This document shows positions 33,945 to 44,700 of a stretch of 64,000 nucleotides of DNA, one piece after another. How positions within the stretch are numbered: the stretch's first letter is position 1; every line of letters begins with the position of its first letter. Under the pieces are notes generated by a model, which saw only the letters and a list, made by a program, of their open reading frames with translations, made no database searches and was not told the origin of the DNA. Origin of the DNA: Sebastes aleutianus (Eukaryota > Chordata > Actinopteri > Perciformes > Sebastidae); assembly GCA_916700875.1 (NCBI GenBank), contig CAKAKS010000031.1, positions 4,034,477 through 4,098,476 on the forward strand, written 5' to 3'. Both the position numbers and the translations under genes were made by a program.

Positions 33945-34044
33945 CCCGACCTGTGACGTCATTTAGGGGGGCGGGGCTAGGCGTTTTTATAGTTTATTTG
34001 CACAATACGTCACTTCCTCTCAGCAGCTGCCATTGCTGTGGTGA
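33945..34044 (+). promoter_or_regulatory. gpsm1: gpsm1 core promoter with CRE, GC box and TATA-like motif
   Basis: A perfect CRE palindrome TGACGTCA lies at 33,954-33,961. It is followed five bases later by a GC box (GGGGGCGGGGC, 33,966-33,976), a TTTTTATAG TATA-like motif (33,985-33,992), and an ACGTCA half-CRE joined to an ETS-like CACTTCCTC (about 34,006-34,019). Spacing suggests transcription starts near 34,015-34,030, about 250 bases before the gpsm1 ATG. This predicts CREB/ATF input. The start site is inferred. Confidence 0.6.
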
Positions 34045-34167
34045 ATGAGGAGGAAAGAGGGAAGAGAGAGAGAGAGAGAGAGAAAGAGAAAGAGAGACAG
34101 TGGCGAAGAACGAGAGAGAAAAGAGAGAGGGGGAGGGAGTGACAGAGAAGAAGCGGACCGACAGTAA
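34045..34167 (+). promoter_or_regulatory. Upstream ORF in the predicted gpsm1 5' leader
   Basis: An ATG at 34,045 opens 40 codons through the GA-rich leader and stops at 34,165-34,167, before the gpsm1 ATG at 34,269. It encodes a low-complexity Arg/Glu/Lys peptide. It would reduce main-frame translation if transcription starts upstream of it. Its presence in the mRNA is inferred. Confidence 0.35.
34060..34082 (+). repeat. (GA)n tract in gpsm1 5' leader
   Basis: A short GA dinucleotide run, part of a longer purine-rich leader (34,050-34,200). Confidence 0.9.
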
Positions 34168-34268
34168 GAAGAGAAAGAAAAGGGTTGCTACGTCTGGAGG
34201 AAATAACTGTGAGGGGGGGCTCATAGCGAGGAAGAGGAAGCGAGCTGTAGGAGGCTAGCAGCGGCTCT

Positions 34269-34351
34269 ATGGCTCAGTCTGTCGCTGCTAACGGGGTGGA
34301 CCAGGACCAGCACCAGGACCAGGACCTGGCCAGCAAGAGACTGCACTCAAG
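34269..34351 (+). CDS. gpsm1: gpsm1 exon 1 (coding part)
   Basis: It encodes 27 residues, MAQSVAANGVDQDQHQDQDL then ASKRLHS, plus two bases of an Arg codon. The donor is AAG followed by GTAGGA. The final Arg-Leu-x-Ser-Arg joins the conserved MEASCLELAL start in exon 2, the same junction as in human AGS3. A short Asp-Gln repeat is present. This ATG is chosen because it is the first in frame after the leader stop codons. The -3 base is T, so its context is only moderate, and the Met at the start of exon 2 is a possible alternative start. Confidence 0.85.
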
Positions 34352-34524
34352 GTAGGAGCCAGGGGGGCTGTGAGGGGGCTGTCATTGAAAGAGAAAGGAG
34401 AGACAAGAGGGAGCGGCTGGAGGCAGAATAACAGGGAGGCTCTGCCAGCTCCTACTGAGGAGGAGTCACTCAGTCAGTCAGGCAGTCAGGCAGGCGGAAC
34501 ATGACCAGCCAGCTTTCACTCATT

Positions 34525-34890
34525 TTTTTGTTTTTGTATATTATTTTTATTGACAAATTTGAATGACAACACATAAATGGTAATGGACTTGCATTTATAC
34601 AGCTCTTTTCTAGTCTTCCGAACACTCAAAGCTCTTTACACTACATGTAAAGTATTCACCCATTCACACACTGATGACAGAAGCTGCTAAGGTGCCAACT
34701 TTGCCCATCAGGATCTAATTTAAATACTCATTCACACATATGCCTTCGGGAGCAATTTGGGGTTAAGTGTCTTGCTCAAGGACACATCGACATGTGACTT
34801 GGAGCAGCCGGGGATCGATGCGCCGACCTTCCGATTGGTGGACAACCTGCTCTACCCTCTGATGAGCCACAGCCACATCAGACAAAAATC
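34525..34890 (+). repeat. Interspersed repeat in gpsm1 intron 1 ('CTCAAGGACACATCGACATG')
   Basis: It shows a block order common in fish genomes: ATGGACTTGCATTTATACAG, AAGCTCTTTACACTACATGT, CTTGCTCAAGGACACATCGA, GCCGACCTTCCGATTGGTGG and TGATGAGCCACAGCC. It starts 174 bases after exon 1. I cannot name its class with certainty. Confidence 0.7.
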
Positions 34891-35860
34891 AAAACCCGTA
34901 ACCCAACCCAAAAGTTCACCACCTGCACTCTTACACTCATACACACACACACTCACACACTCACACACATTTACACCTGGGGAGGAGTGATAACTTGAAG
35001 AAATAACTTAAGAGAGAATTATCTAAACCGCATGTTAAGGACAAAACATACATATCATTACATACAGCATCATCCACGTGATGGTTAAATGCAAGCCGTC
35101 CATAGTGGAAGTATTCAACAACAGAACAGAGAAAAGGAAAAACAAAACGATCAATATACAAATAGAAATATTGTCAAACTGAGTCCAAATATTGCAGAAA
35201 AGGGGCCCCAAGATTCTTCCCATTTATGTTGACATTTTAAATTATTGTCTCGCAATTTCTCCATGTGGATAACTGAGACCAATTCATGCAACCAGTTTCT
35301 GAAGCACGGTGGAGTTGCTTTCACTGATTTAAAGCTCAAGAAGACCCAGCAGCCACGGCTGCTGCAGCCAGAGCCCGGATCCAAGCCTCATTCCTGGCTC
35401 GGGTCACTGAGCTGCTGTGGCTGGAATGTGCAGACTGAGAGGAGCCTCAGAAGATGTGGACCTTGGGAGGAGAGTTGTGTCCAGGTTGGACACATTGACA
35501 GTATACACATGTCTTTGGTTTTAAAGGTGCCACATGTGGGTGCAGAAGCAAACTATACAGTATGTGAGGAGATCACAACCTGAACACAGGTATCGTGTGT
35601 GTGTGTGTGGGAAGATAGATTTTTGTAGCAGAAGCTGTCAAAATGACAGTTTAACCATTTATTTGCATATTTGGTGTATATGTCATAACCATGTTCCCAC
35701 TCATTTGCAAATTTTCTCGCTTTTCTTGCCTCACTACTGTCTGTGTTATTGCTCTATTTGCATATCATACAGCTTTAACATGTAACTGTGTTTCATGACA
35801 GTACCAATTGAAACACGATTACTTGTTTGCCTGTAAACCGTCAGAAAAAAGAGAAAAAAA
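34891..35860. other. gpsm1 intron 1, no feature seen
   Basis: A short CA tract near 34,935-34,968 and a GT tract near 35,597. Plus-strand frames at 35,245-35,785 are chance. Confidence 0.4.
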
Positions 35861-35889
35861 TGCCCATTATGACATATTCTAATTCATTG

Positions 35890-36500
35890 TTTTATGAAAT
35901 TATGAGTCCAAAACCCAAAGATATTAAGTTTCATGTAGGCTATTACCAAGAAAAGCATCAAATCCTCACTTTTAGGGATGCACCGATCTGACTTTTTCAG
36001 TCCCGACACCGATAGCGATACCTGGGCTTTGGGTAACGACCGATACCGAGTATCGATCCGATATCAGTGTTTAATCGATAAGCTGAATGCTGGGATCATT
36101 CTTTTATGTGTAAGGCAATGTCACGCTTGACTTAAACATTGTTTTCTTATCTTTTTAAAACAAAATGTAACAAATAAATGCATAAATATAATTTATTAAA
36201 TTGTTATTAATTATTAAAATAAGAAATCGTACACCAGCATCTTTGCAAAAAAATCTTCCAAGATTAACAGGAATTATAACTCTAGTGTAACCCTTTTTAA
36301 TGAAGCAAAAAAATGGCCATAACATAAACGGGAATTAAAATTACATTATATAATGATCCCTAGTTTCATAGATTGCCAAGAAAAGCATCAATTCCTCACT
36401 TTTGAGAACTTTAAAGAAAATATGTTTGGCATTTTTTCTTTAAAAAATGACTGAAACGATTGATCAACTGTCAAAAAAGTTGCAGCTCAACTTATTTTCA
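35890..36500 (+). repeat. 'GGGCTGCAACTAA'-type MITE remnant interrupted by a 'TAGGGATGCACCGAT' hAT MITE
   Basis: Outer fragments (AACCCAAAGATATTAAGTTT near 35,914; AAAAAATGACTGAAACGATT near 36,443) belong to one family. From 35,973 (TAGGGATGCACCGATCTGAC) to about 36,362 (GATCCCTA) lies a second element rich in ATACCGAGTATCG-type palindromes. A stretch of about 30 bases (CCAAGAAAAGCATCAAATCC..) is repeated on both sides, much longer than an 8-bp duplication, so there was local duplication as well. Confidence 0.65.
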
Positions 36501-37378
36501 CAGTTGCACCGACTTGTTTATCTGTTTTGTTTGCCTTTGTGTCATGTCATATCTTAGACACTGCTGATCATATTTTGGTAAAACTTGTCAGAAATACACG
36601 TCTTTGTTTTATAATTTGACATTTTCAAAATTACTAATCACCATAACACTGATTATATTATATTAGTGTGCCTCCACATCTTTGTTAGTCAGTCAAGTAG
36701 AATATATCGGATATATACCACCCACGGATTATGCAAACATTTAGGGAAGTGATGACAACAGCATGGTACCATTTTCCAAAGAAATGGTTGGAGGCGGAGT
36801 GCTGCAAGTCAAATCAATGTGTGTAATTGTGTAATATACTTTGAGCATGCACATTTTCTGCACTGAACTTTTATCCATTTCTAAACTAACCGACAATTAA
36901 CAGAATCGACTTTCATGGTGTGTTTTTGTTTGGGACATTACACCCCCCCCTTCATTTGAAGCCCAGTGTCCGTGACACAGAGCGGACTGCTGGGAATGTT
37001 AATAACTGTTGAGAGTTTTGAAGTGACATTCACAAACCCTGCAAGGTTGTCCATGTCCCGAACAAACACACACACACAAGATAAATACACAGACTATGAG
37101 TCACAGTGCTGGTCATGATCATATGGCCAGGTCTACCCTCAGTGATTGCTTTCTTTCTATTTTACAAACAGATAAAGTCAATACATGACCTTTCTACGAT
37201 GAGGGTTGGTTGTGGAAATTTTTGTGTGTGTGTGTTTGTGCATGCTTTTTTTTTGTCTGAAGCTGCTAAGGAAACACAGGAGACACACAAGGATATTATC
37301 TGGGCATTCTGTGGGGTCTTTATCAACAAACAAGTCCTGTAAAATGCTTTAGTTTTGTTAGGCCCTCATGTTCCAGGC

Positions 37379-37790
37379 ATTAAAGTCAGGATGGGCGATC
37401 TTGAGAAACCAGCAAGAGTACACTAGATGTTTAAAAATGATCCAGTCGAAAAAATGAGCCCAGTGTTGCCAACTCTTTTCCAATGAAAGTAGTAGCTCCA
37501 AAAGTCCCTAAATCTAGAGAGAAAGTCACCAAGTCGGCTACACTGACAGTCCGTCGCTTCAGGCCTCCCACCCAAGCCACTCCCCCAAACTTATCATTGC
37601 AAACATAAACATATCATAATGAATGTGAACGGCGAACATGGCTATTGTTAGTTCTCACAGCTGTCAAGCTAGCAGCTTGTGGAAGACTTTGTGACGCACA
37701 AGGAGTGCACGGGCAGAGAACACGCGGGCAGGTAGCTGGTTTATTACATTCCTGCGACAGCCACAGAAAATGCTCCGCTCATAGAAAAAT
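37379..37790 (+). repeat. TTAA-type MITE fragment ('AAAGTCAGGATGGGCGATC')
   Basis: It begins ATTAAAGTCAGGATGGGCGA then TCTTGAGAAACCAGC. The interior includes CAGTGTTGCCAACTCTTTTC. A known-looking fish MITE end is present at left; the right end is unresolved. Confidence 0.6.
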
Positions 37791-38189
37791 CAAGCCCTTC
37801 CTAAACTAACAGCTAGAGATGGACCATCAGTCAGCAGCCGTCCAAAGCCGGCCGGTTTTCAGCAGGCCCATATATCCCATTTTTTGATGGTCACAGTCAA
37901 AAATGAGTTCTGGCTGATGGTACATTTTTACCCTTTCATGATGCGTTCAAATGTTATCTCGTAAAATGTATTTTTTGGCGAGAAACTTGAATAAATCCGG
38001 TTGTTTGAAGGAGATGTTTTCAAGGCCATATGAAATAGATATAAGAGAGGGAATTATGATTATGTATATATGTTTAACTTCCTAACACTATCTCTAAGCA
38101 GATTATAATATATAATTAGACCTACTAATGCCAAGATTTCTTTTAATCAAACCAATGTTGAAATTGCAATACAAATATTCTAGATTATA

Positions 38190-38198
38190 TATAAACCC

Positions 38199-38234
<36 letters not shown>

Positions 38235-38345
38235 TAAATAAATAAATACATTTAAATTAATGAATAATCGTGATAAATAACAATGATCTCAACATTGATC
38301 AAAATAATCGTGATTAGCATTTTGGCCATAATTGTGCAGCCCTAG
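38190..38345 (-). repeat. TA/AAAT microsatellite plus 'GGGCTGCACAATTAT' MITE end
   Basis: (TA)n at 38,199-38,223 and (AAAT)n to 38,248 are followed by the inverted end TTTTGGCCATAATTGTGCAG then CCCTA. Only one end of the element is present. Confidence 0.7.
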
Positions 38346-39016
38346 TCTACTTACATCACAGATAACTGATTCTGTTAAATTCAATTATGATATGTGTACT
38401 GAAACCTTAGTTAGACTTGCTTCTTTATGAAACCTTTGTCCTGACCGAGAAGAGCAACACAGTTGTATTTCCTATTTTACACATTCAGCGTTATCCAGTC
38501 TTCAATCAGCAACAGAACATAATAACTATCAAACAAAAGGCGATGGCCTTACATCACCTCATTGTGAAAGGATAAATGACACTGAAGATGGACATGTCAT
38601 TAGATCCATATCATGTTCGTCACAGAAACCAAGGATCATGGGAATTACTGCCTATGATATCAAATTACAATGATTCTTCCCTAAATGTCATATGTTCTCT
38701 CAATGTTTTCCGTTGTTTAGGAACTGACAAAACAGGGTTCAGAGAAACTGAATCGCGGAAAATAAAATGCCATTTTACAAGCAAATCAGACAAAAGCATA
38801 AAGAAGGAGACAGCTCTGCTCTAACTGGAAGAGACATGCGCTGCGAGAGGAAAAAACATTCCTAGAGAGTTTCTCTTTGGTTTCCCTGACAACTAGCCGT
38901 GGCACTCTGTAATTATGGCTGGATTACTACTCCGAGCACAGAGTTTCTTAGCTAAGCCAAGAATAATGGGGACAGTAGTGTAGAACCCTGGATATGGAAT
39001 AAGGATCCACAAAGGA

Positions 39017-39555
39017 AGGCTGCACGATTATGGCAATCACCATTATTTTGATCAATATTGAGATCACGATTATTCATTGATTTTAAAGACAAAATATTTG
39101 ATTGTATTTTACATTTAAAGAAACAGAGCGCTGCTTTCACTTCCATTCCTGCTAATGTACAAATCTTTGCATCAAAATGAGACTTAAAAAAAGGTTCTTC
39201 TTCACCTGAATTCGATGCATTTTTGTTTTATGAGGGTAAAAACAAGTAATATACAGTATATTACTCTTCTACTCTGGACTGCAGCCCCAACATTCAGGAA
39301 AGGTTTTCACAGTTTGCTGCTGTAGGTTGCGAGTGCAGCGGCATGACAGCTCCCTAAAGTGAAACCAAGTCATCTCGACCGCCGGCTGATGGCTGGCTCT
39401 TAGTTTAGGGAAGTGCTTGATTTGATATGCAACAGAGTTTTCTATGAGCGGAGCACGCATTTTAAACGTCAATATTGCAAACGATCATGTTCATTTAATT
39501 GTGGGAAGCCAAAATCGTGATCGCGATTATTATCTGATTTAATTGTGCAGCCCCT
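39017..39555 (+). mobile_element. 'GGCTGCACRATTAT' MITE, both ends present
   Basis: The left end is AAGGCTGCACGATTATGGCA. The right end is ATTTAATTGTGCAGCCCCTA, an imperfect inverted pair. The interior near the ends has palindromic AATCGTGATCGCGATTATTA (39,513-39,532). No transposase frame. Confidence 0.7.
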
Positions 39556-39845
39556 AGCTACAAGAAAAAAAAAGTAAAATAAAAATGTGCTTATTTTTAT
39601 GAAGAAATATATTTCAGTGAAATAACATCAGGATTTAATTGGGTCAGATTTCATATTCAGGTTGTGGCTTCATATCGTAACTTTTCAAAAATTGTACTAT
39701 TTATTATCATTGATAGACCTTTTATAGGTGCATGGGACTTTGATTTTCATTCATATAAAATATAATGGAAGAGGTGGTGTACAGTATGCAGCAGGTGTAT
39801 ATTGCAGCATTTGTTTACAACTATTTAGTTTGTAAAAGTTGTATC

Positions 39846-40340
39846 TAGGGCTGCATTACTTTCATTAATCTGCTGCTTGTTTTATTGATTAATTGTTTGG
39901 TAGGCTTGCCTCGGTAGTCGGTGTTGGTGTTACACGGTGGTCGGGCAGACACCAATTACATTACGTACCCACCGCCCCCACCGTCATTTTGCCATGCCGT
40001 TAATGAGGTAATCTCTGCGAGGAGGACGAAGCGGTCACAGCTGATGTGAGCTGCAGAGCAGCGTTGGGCGGAAACCTGTGGTCCCGCAGTGAAAGCATAA
40101 CCGGAGAGACCAGACACACAGACACCTGACGTTAAACATCAAAGTAAGCGCGCTACACATATTGACCGTCATCTTTTCTTTTAAAATGTCCGGTGTAATC
40201 GGTCACACCGGTGTTGTCACGAGTTTATTAACCGGTGGGAAAATTTCCTCACCGTTGCATCCTTATTGTTTGGTCTACAAAAAGATTTTTGAAAAATGCC
40301 CAACACAACTTCCTAAAGCTTAAGGTGCCAGTTTAAATTT
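39846..40340 (+). repeat. 'GGGCTGCAACTAA'-type MITE interrupted by a young hAT MITE
   Basis: The left part CTAGGGCTGCATTACTTTCA..GATTAATTGTTTGG and the right part TTGTTTGGTCTACAAAAAGA belong to one repeat. It is split cleanly by the element at 39,901-40,265. Confidence 0.75.
39901..40265 (+). mobile_element. hAT MITE with perfect 8-bp target duplication, nested
   Basis: TTGTTTGG is present at 39,893-39,900 and again at 40,266-40,273. The ends TAGGCTTGCCTCGG and CCGTTGCATCCTTA are imperfect inverted repeats. The GC-rich interior resembles the non-coding end of an hAT element. Confidence 0.88.
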
Positions 40341-40360
40341 TGTGTTTTGTCTGACTAAGG

Positions 40361-40830
40361 GGCCCAGACACACCAAGCAGACATCAGAGAACTAGCGGCA
40401 ATGAAGGCCGACAAGTTGCATTTGAATACAACGCAAAGACTTCAGCCGACGGCCAGTTAGCATGTACGTTCTGTGCCTGAGTGATAGGAAATAACTCTAC
40501 ACCAGCAAGCAGCAATAATCTGTATTAGTCATTCAAAAAGGGAAACAAGAAGACTGAGGGCTGCGGATATACAAGCCGTTGTTATGATACGTACAAGAAA
40601 CAAAGCGGCATTTGCCGACCATTTTCACAACACTCTCACTCACCACTTAGCCTTATTCCAGATGGCCATGTTGCTCCGCCGCCGATTCAACATACCGAAT
40701 CTTCCGAAAGAACTCCAACATGGGCAGACTAGAGCTGACGGTGCGGGGCACACCGCAAAAGACGCTCACCGACGGCCTCAAACTGTCTGACGGCCGACCG
40801 TCGGCTTGGTTTGTCACGGCATTGACAGAC
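40361..40830 (+). repeat. MITE-like repeat with 'CCAGACACACCAAGC' ends
   Basis: The left side is GGGGCCCAGACACACCAAGC. The right side has CGTCGGCTTGGTTTGTCA, the inverted counterpart. The interior repeats GGCCGAC-type motifs. No coding capacity. Confidence 0.65.
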
Positions 40831-40865
40831 CCAAAAAAGCAAAGTTTGCAATTATGTAAAACAGT

Positions 40866-41190
40866 GTAGGACTGCAACTAACAATCATCTCATAGAATAC
40901 TTTATTGTCTACTTTTTGCGTGCAAAAGGCAAAAATTTGTCATTGATTGCATCTGCAAAATCTGCTATTAAAAATGGTACACTAAAATGCAGCATATTAC
41001 ATCCAGACAGAACACATTTACTGATTAATCCGCCAATTATGTTCTCCATTAATCAAGAGTAAACAATTTTTTCTATAAGATGTCAGAAAATAGGGAAATG
41101 CCTGTTAAAATTGACCACGGCCCAAGGTGATATATTTGAACCCAGAGATATTCAGTTTACTATAACACATGACAAAAGACAACCATGCTG
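40866..41190 (+). repeat. Degraded 'GGGCTGCAACTAA'-type MITE
   Basis: Blocks GACTGCAACTAACAATCATC (40,871) and AGATGTCAGAAAATAGGGAA (41,078), plus AGAGATATTCAGTTTACTAT (41,145), occur in the expected order for this family. Confidence 0.6.
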
Positions 41191-42253
41191 TTTCCCACGG
41201 AAAGAACAAATATGTCATAGCTCAGCTTAAACACAGACCTAACGTCTACCTCACTTACTTACTCCCTGAAACCTGTCCAGTGTGTTACATGTACTCTGTG
41301 CTGCCTTGGTAATGGCGGTGGGAGACTCTTAGACCACAGGCAGGCTATTATGGGATAGTGTCTCCCAAACAGACCAATTAGAGAGGTAATCAGAGGAGGG
41401 AACAGCAGACTGTACTGCACACATCCATTCTTACTCCAACCACAAACGATGACAAGGATTAAAGTCCCTGTGAAGATCCTCTCATGGAGAATAATCCCTG
41501 TTTTGTCTTGTTGTGCCTTTGCTGTGCCGCTCTTTGCATAAATCTCTCACTCTTGGTCTCTTTTTCTTTTATTCTTCTTTCTGCCCTCAAGCTAGCTCCC
41601 ACGCAGTACTTTGAGTCCACTGACTTTGATCAAGATGAGTGATGATATATTGGCCTCTAACTTTACAACTGCACAGCTGAAGTTATTTAACCGTGTCGCC
41701 AGGCGTTATTAAAGCTACACCCTTTTTCCACAATCTGTTTTACTATTCAGGGTTTTACAGTTCGGTCCTGGTTTATAGAGGCCCCTGCACCATCTGCTGG
41801 AGTCAGTGTCCTCATGTCTTCCTTCTCATCTTTGTCTTTCCTCTGCAACAGGAGCTTCAGCTTTACTCCTCATCACTATCATGCTTCCACGAAGACACTG
41901 CACTGCTGTCCTTGCAAAGCCTCGGCTTCCACCTTTGATTGGATGGATGCTAGGTTCCTATCCTACCTCCTTGACACATTTTTTTGCTGAGGAAGGTTCC
42001 TCACAGAGTGAAATGACCCAGAAGTATCTAAGTAGCAGCCATGTTGAGAGCTGTTTGAATTCTCTAAATGCTAAGGAAAGATGCTTCAATGCTTCCTTAT
42101 TTATCACCTTTAGCATAGGATACACTGGACCATCCTTTACCAAAGGAAAGGAGATAATGCCGTCCCACAATTCCTTGCGGCCGCAACATTTAAAGCGACG
42201 CACCATTCTGCCGTTCATGAAAACAAACAATTGACTTTCACTTCTTTGCAATA
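41191..42253. other. gpsm1 intron 1, no feature seen
   Basis: Mixed-composition intronic sequence. The 142-codon frame at 41,806-42,234 has no splice or motif support. Confidence 0.4.
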
Positions 42254-42255
42254 TA

Positions 42256-42800
42256 CACTCACCGGCCACTTTATTAGGTACACCTTGCTAGTACCGGGTG
42301 GTCTTCTGCTGCTGTAGCCCATCTGCTTCAAGGTTCGACGTGTTGTGCGTTCAGAGATGGTATTCTACATACCTTGGTTGTAACGAGTGGTTATTTGAGT
42401 TACTGTTGCCTTTCTATCATCTCGAACCACTCTGCCCATTCTCCTCTGACCTCTGAAAAACAAGGCATTTTCCTCCACACAACTGACGCTCATTGGATAT
42501 TTTCTCTTTTTCGGACCATTCTCTGTAAACCCTAGAGATGGTTGTGCGTGAAAATCCCAGTAGATCAGCAGTTTTTGAAATACTCAGACCAGCCCGTCTG
42601 GCACCAACAACCATGCCACGTTCAAAGACACTTAAATCCCCTTTCTTCCCCATTCTGATGCCCGGTTTGAACTTCCTCAAGTCGTCTTCACCACGTCTAG
42701 ATGCCTAAATGCATTGAGTTGCTGCCATGTGATTGGCTGATTAGCTATTTGTGTTAAGAAGCAATTGAACAGGTGTGCCTAATAAAGTGGCCGGTGAGTG
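42256..42800 (-). mobile_element. Tc1-like transposon, internally deleted, TA target duplication
   Basis: The ends are CACTCACCGGCCACTTTATT..GGTACACC and its inverted counterpart with one mismatch over about 28 bases. Both are flanked by TA (42,254-42,255 and 42,801-42,802). At 545 bp it is about half the size of an intact element. The minus strand keeps the N-terminal DNA-binding part of the transposase. Confidence 0.9.
42417..42680 (-). pseudogene. N-terminal fragment of a Tc1-type transposase
   Basis: 88 codons. MGKKGDLSVFERGMVVGARR and then LSISKTADLLGFSRTTISRV form a helix-turn-helix of the paired-like class that binds the transposon ends. The catalytic DDE domain is absent because of the internal deletion, so it cannot transpose. 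Confidence 0.85.
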
Positions 42801-42802
42801 TA

Positions 42803-43392
42803 CGTTCTTTGTGGAGGGTTCCCCCCTCCACTGTTGCAGAAGAGCGATGACTCGCTTCTGTTATTGCCAGCCCACCTAAAAGATGTTTCGAGCACTTTCA
42901 CCCTCGGGCGTGGACACGTTGCTCCAACAACAGCAAGATTAATTTGTCATGAGCAAGGAAGATGGTTTGGTCACTTCAGATCTCCCTCTGAATGAGGGGA
43001 CTGGATGGTTTTGATGGCCCAATTATTTATTATTTCCCTAAAAAAACGCCACTTGTTAAAATGCAGTCGCTCTAGCAATAGTAGTTTTATGACTTCATAT
43101 ATTTTGTTTGTATTTGTTAGTTTGCCACACAAAGCCTTGCTGTCCAAACCAGACTGATAATATAGGACCATTAAGGATTGAAAGAGTTATGTTTGGGCAC
43201 TATGACAACATACTGTATACTGTAGATGATTGTCAGGTATTAAATTCCCAGGATTTGCCAACAGCAGACATTTCTGTTATTCATCAGCAGTTTCTCTCAA
43301 AACTGATTTTTAAGAAAATTTTCGTAGTATTCATAGTATTAGAAGATTTGTTTCCCCCTCTCGCCCACTGCTAGAGAGTGATATACTGTAAG
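42803..43392. other. gpsm1 intron 1, no feature seen
   Basis: No repeat or exon recognised. Confidence 0.4.
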
Positions 43393-44302
43393 TAGGGATG
43401 CACCGATAACCCTTTCTACAGTAGTGCATGAGACAGGTAATCTGAAAAAAAAAACATGTGCCTCCGGTGTCCTCCGGACAAATCTGCAAGATTTCACAGA
43501 CTCGAGGAAAACAACCAGTCAGAGCTGATCTGGAGTCTGCCTTCCAGCTGCCGTCTCTGAGCAGCTGTCAATCATTTGCGAACTCTGATCAAACGGTCAA
43601 ACTACTAGGCAGCGCTGATCAAATATAAATCAATATTCTGTCACTATTTCTCTACTCAAATATTTTCAGTAACATCTTGTAGTGTACTGTTTAGCTGTAA
43701 AATGAGAAAGTCTGTGACTTGGCAGCCATGTCGAGATCAGTTGAGGAAATACCAAGCACCGACCACCAGCTGGAGCACAGCCAATAGGAATGCTCTCTCT
43801 CTGAAATGACCTGTGATTGGACAAAGTCTCCCGTCACGGGCTAAATTTTTTTAAAGCCTGAAAACAGAGCCATGAGGAGGAGCAGAAGTCTAGTTTTCTC
43901 TCAGAACACTTGAATTACAATATGCTTAATGGATTATTATGGAATTTTTGCCAAATGATGCCAAAAAATTGTTGCCTACTGAAGCTTTAATAATACCATT
44001 ACATTTTTAAAAATTACTTTAAAAACCTATTTTATTTTCATCAGATGTTCCTCACTTTCTAACTGTAACGATATTGAATATACAACTTGATGCTGTTGCT
44101 GACATTTTAACATCCAACTTTGTGTTTTTCTGATGCCATCAAACATAGTTTGCATTAGGGATGTTAATAATTAAATCATTGATAATAATTGGGTGGGACT
44201 TTAACGACCGCAGCCCTGCATGCAAGATACTAATGGAGCGGTTTAAGAGTACATGAGCACAGTATCGGACCCAATACTGATATCTGTATCGGTGCATCCC
44301 TA
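43393..44302 (+). mobile_element. 'TAGGGATGCACCGATA' hAT MITE carrying a nested TTAA MITE
   Basis: The left end TAGGGATGCACCGATAAC (43,393) and right end TATCGGTGCATCCCTA (to 44,302) are a near-perfect inverted pair. Flanks ACTGTAAG and GATATAAG match only in part. The interior is occupied by another family from about 43,421 to 43,991. Confidence 0.85.
43421..43991 (+). mobile_element. TTAA MITE family 'TTAAAGCTGCAGTAGGC' (copy D), nested and 5'-truncated
   Basis: It begins inside the family at CAGTAGTGCATGAGACAGG and ends with GTTGCCTACTGAAGCTTTAA. About 90 bases of its left end are missing. It shares CGGTCAAACTACTAGGCAGC and GAGCCATGAGGAGGAGCAGA with the other copies. It lies within the hAT MITE, so it is the younger insertion unless the two recombined. 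Confidence 0.8.
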
Positions 44303-44439
44303 GATATAAGTAACAGGGGGAAAAAATACATACTGTAAGACCATCTGGTGGTGGACACTGCCAAGGTCAAACGATTCTTTTTTTTTTATTAGATCAAAGC
44401 GCTAGTTATGATCTAAGCCTGCAGTATCAGCATCTGTTT

Positions 44440-44700
44440 TGAAGAGGTCAGCACATATAAGCCTATTCACAGAAGACATTTTAATAGGCTTTTGTCACAG
44501 TAACAAAAGCACAGGTGTAAATAATACAATGAATGATGGCTGAATACCCTGTAGCTGCTTTGGTTGCAGTTTCCTGGTACGACTGGGACGCTTGATTAAA
44601 ACGGAGCCATTGTTAATGTTGTTAGTAACACCTGTGCTTTTGATACTCTGACCAAAGTCCAAATGTACAGTAACTGCTGTGAGAAAGGCCTATAGCGGTC
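44440..44700. repeat. Inverted-repeat element ('CAAAAGCACAGGTGT')
   Basis: CAAAAGCACAGGTGT (44,504-44,518) and ACACCTGTGCTTTTG (44,628-44,642) are perfect 15-bp inverted arms around a 109-base centre containing TTAATCAAGCGTCCCAGTCG on the minus strand. Related sequence occurs near 14.15 kb and 44.95 kb, so it is a repeat family. Confidence 0.65.
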
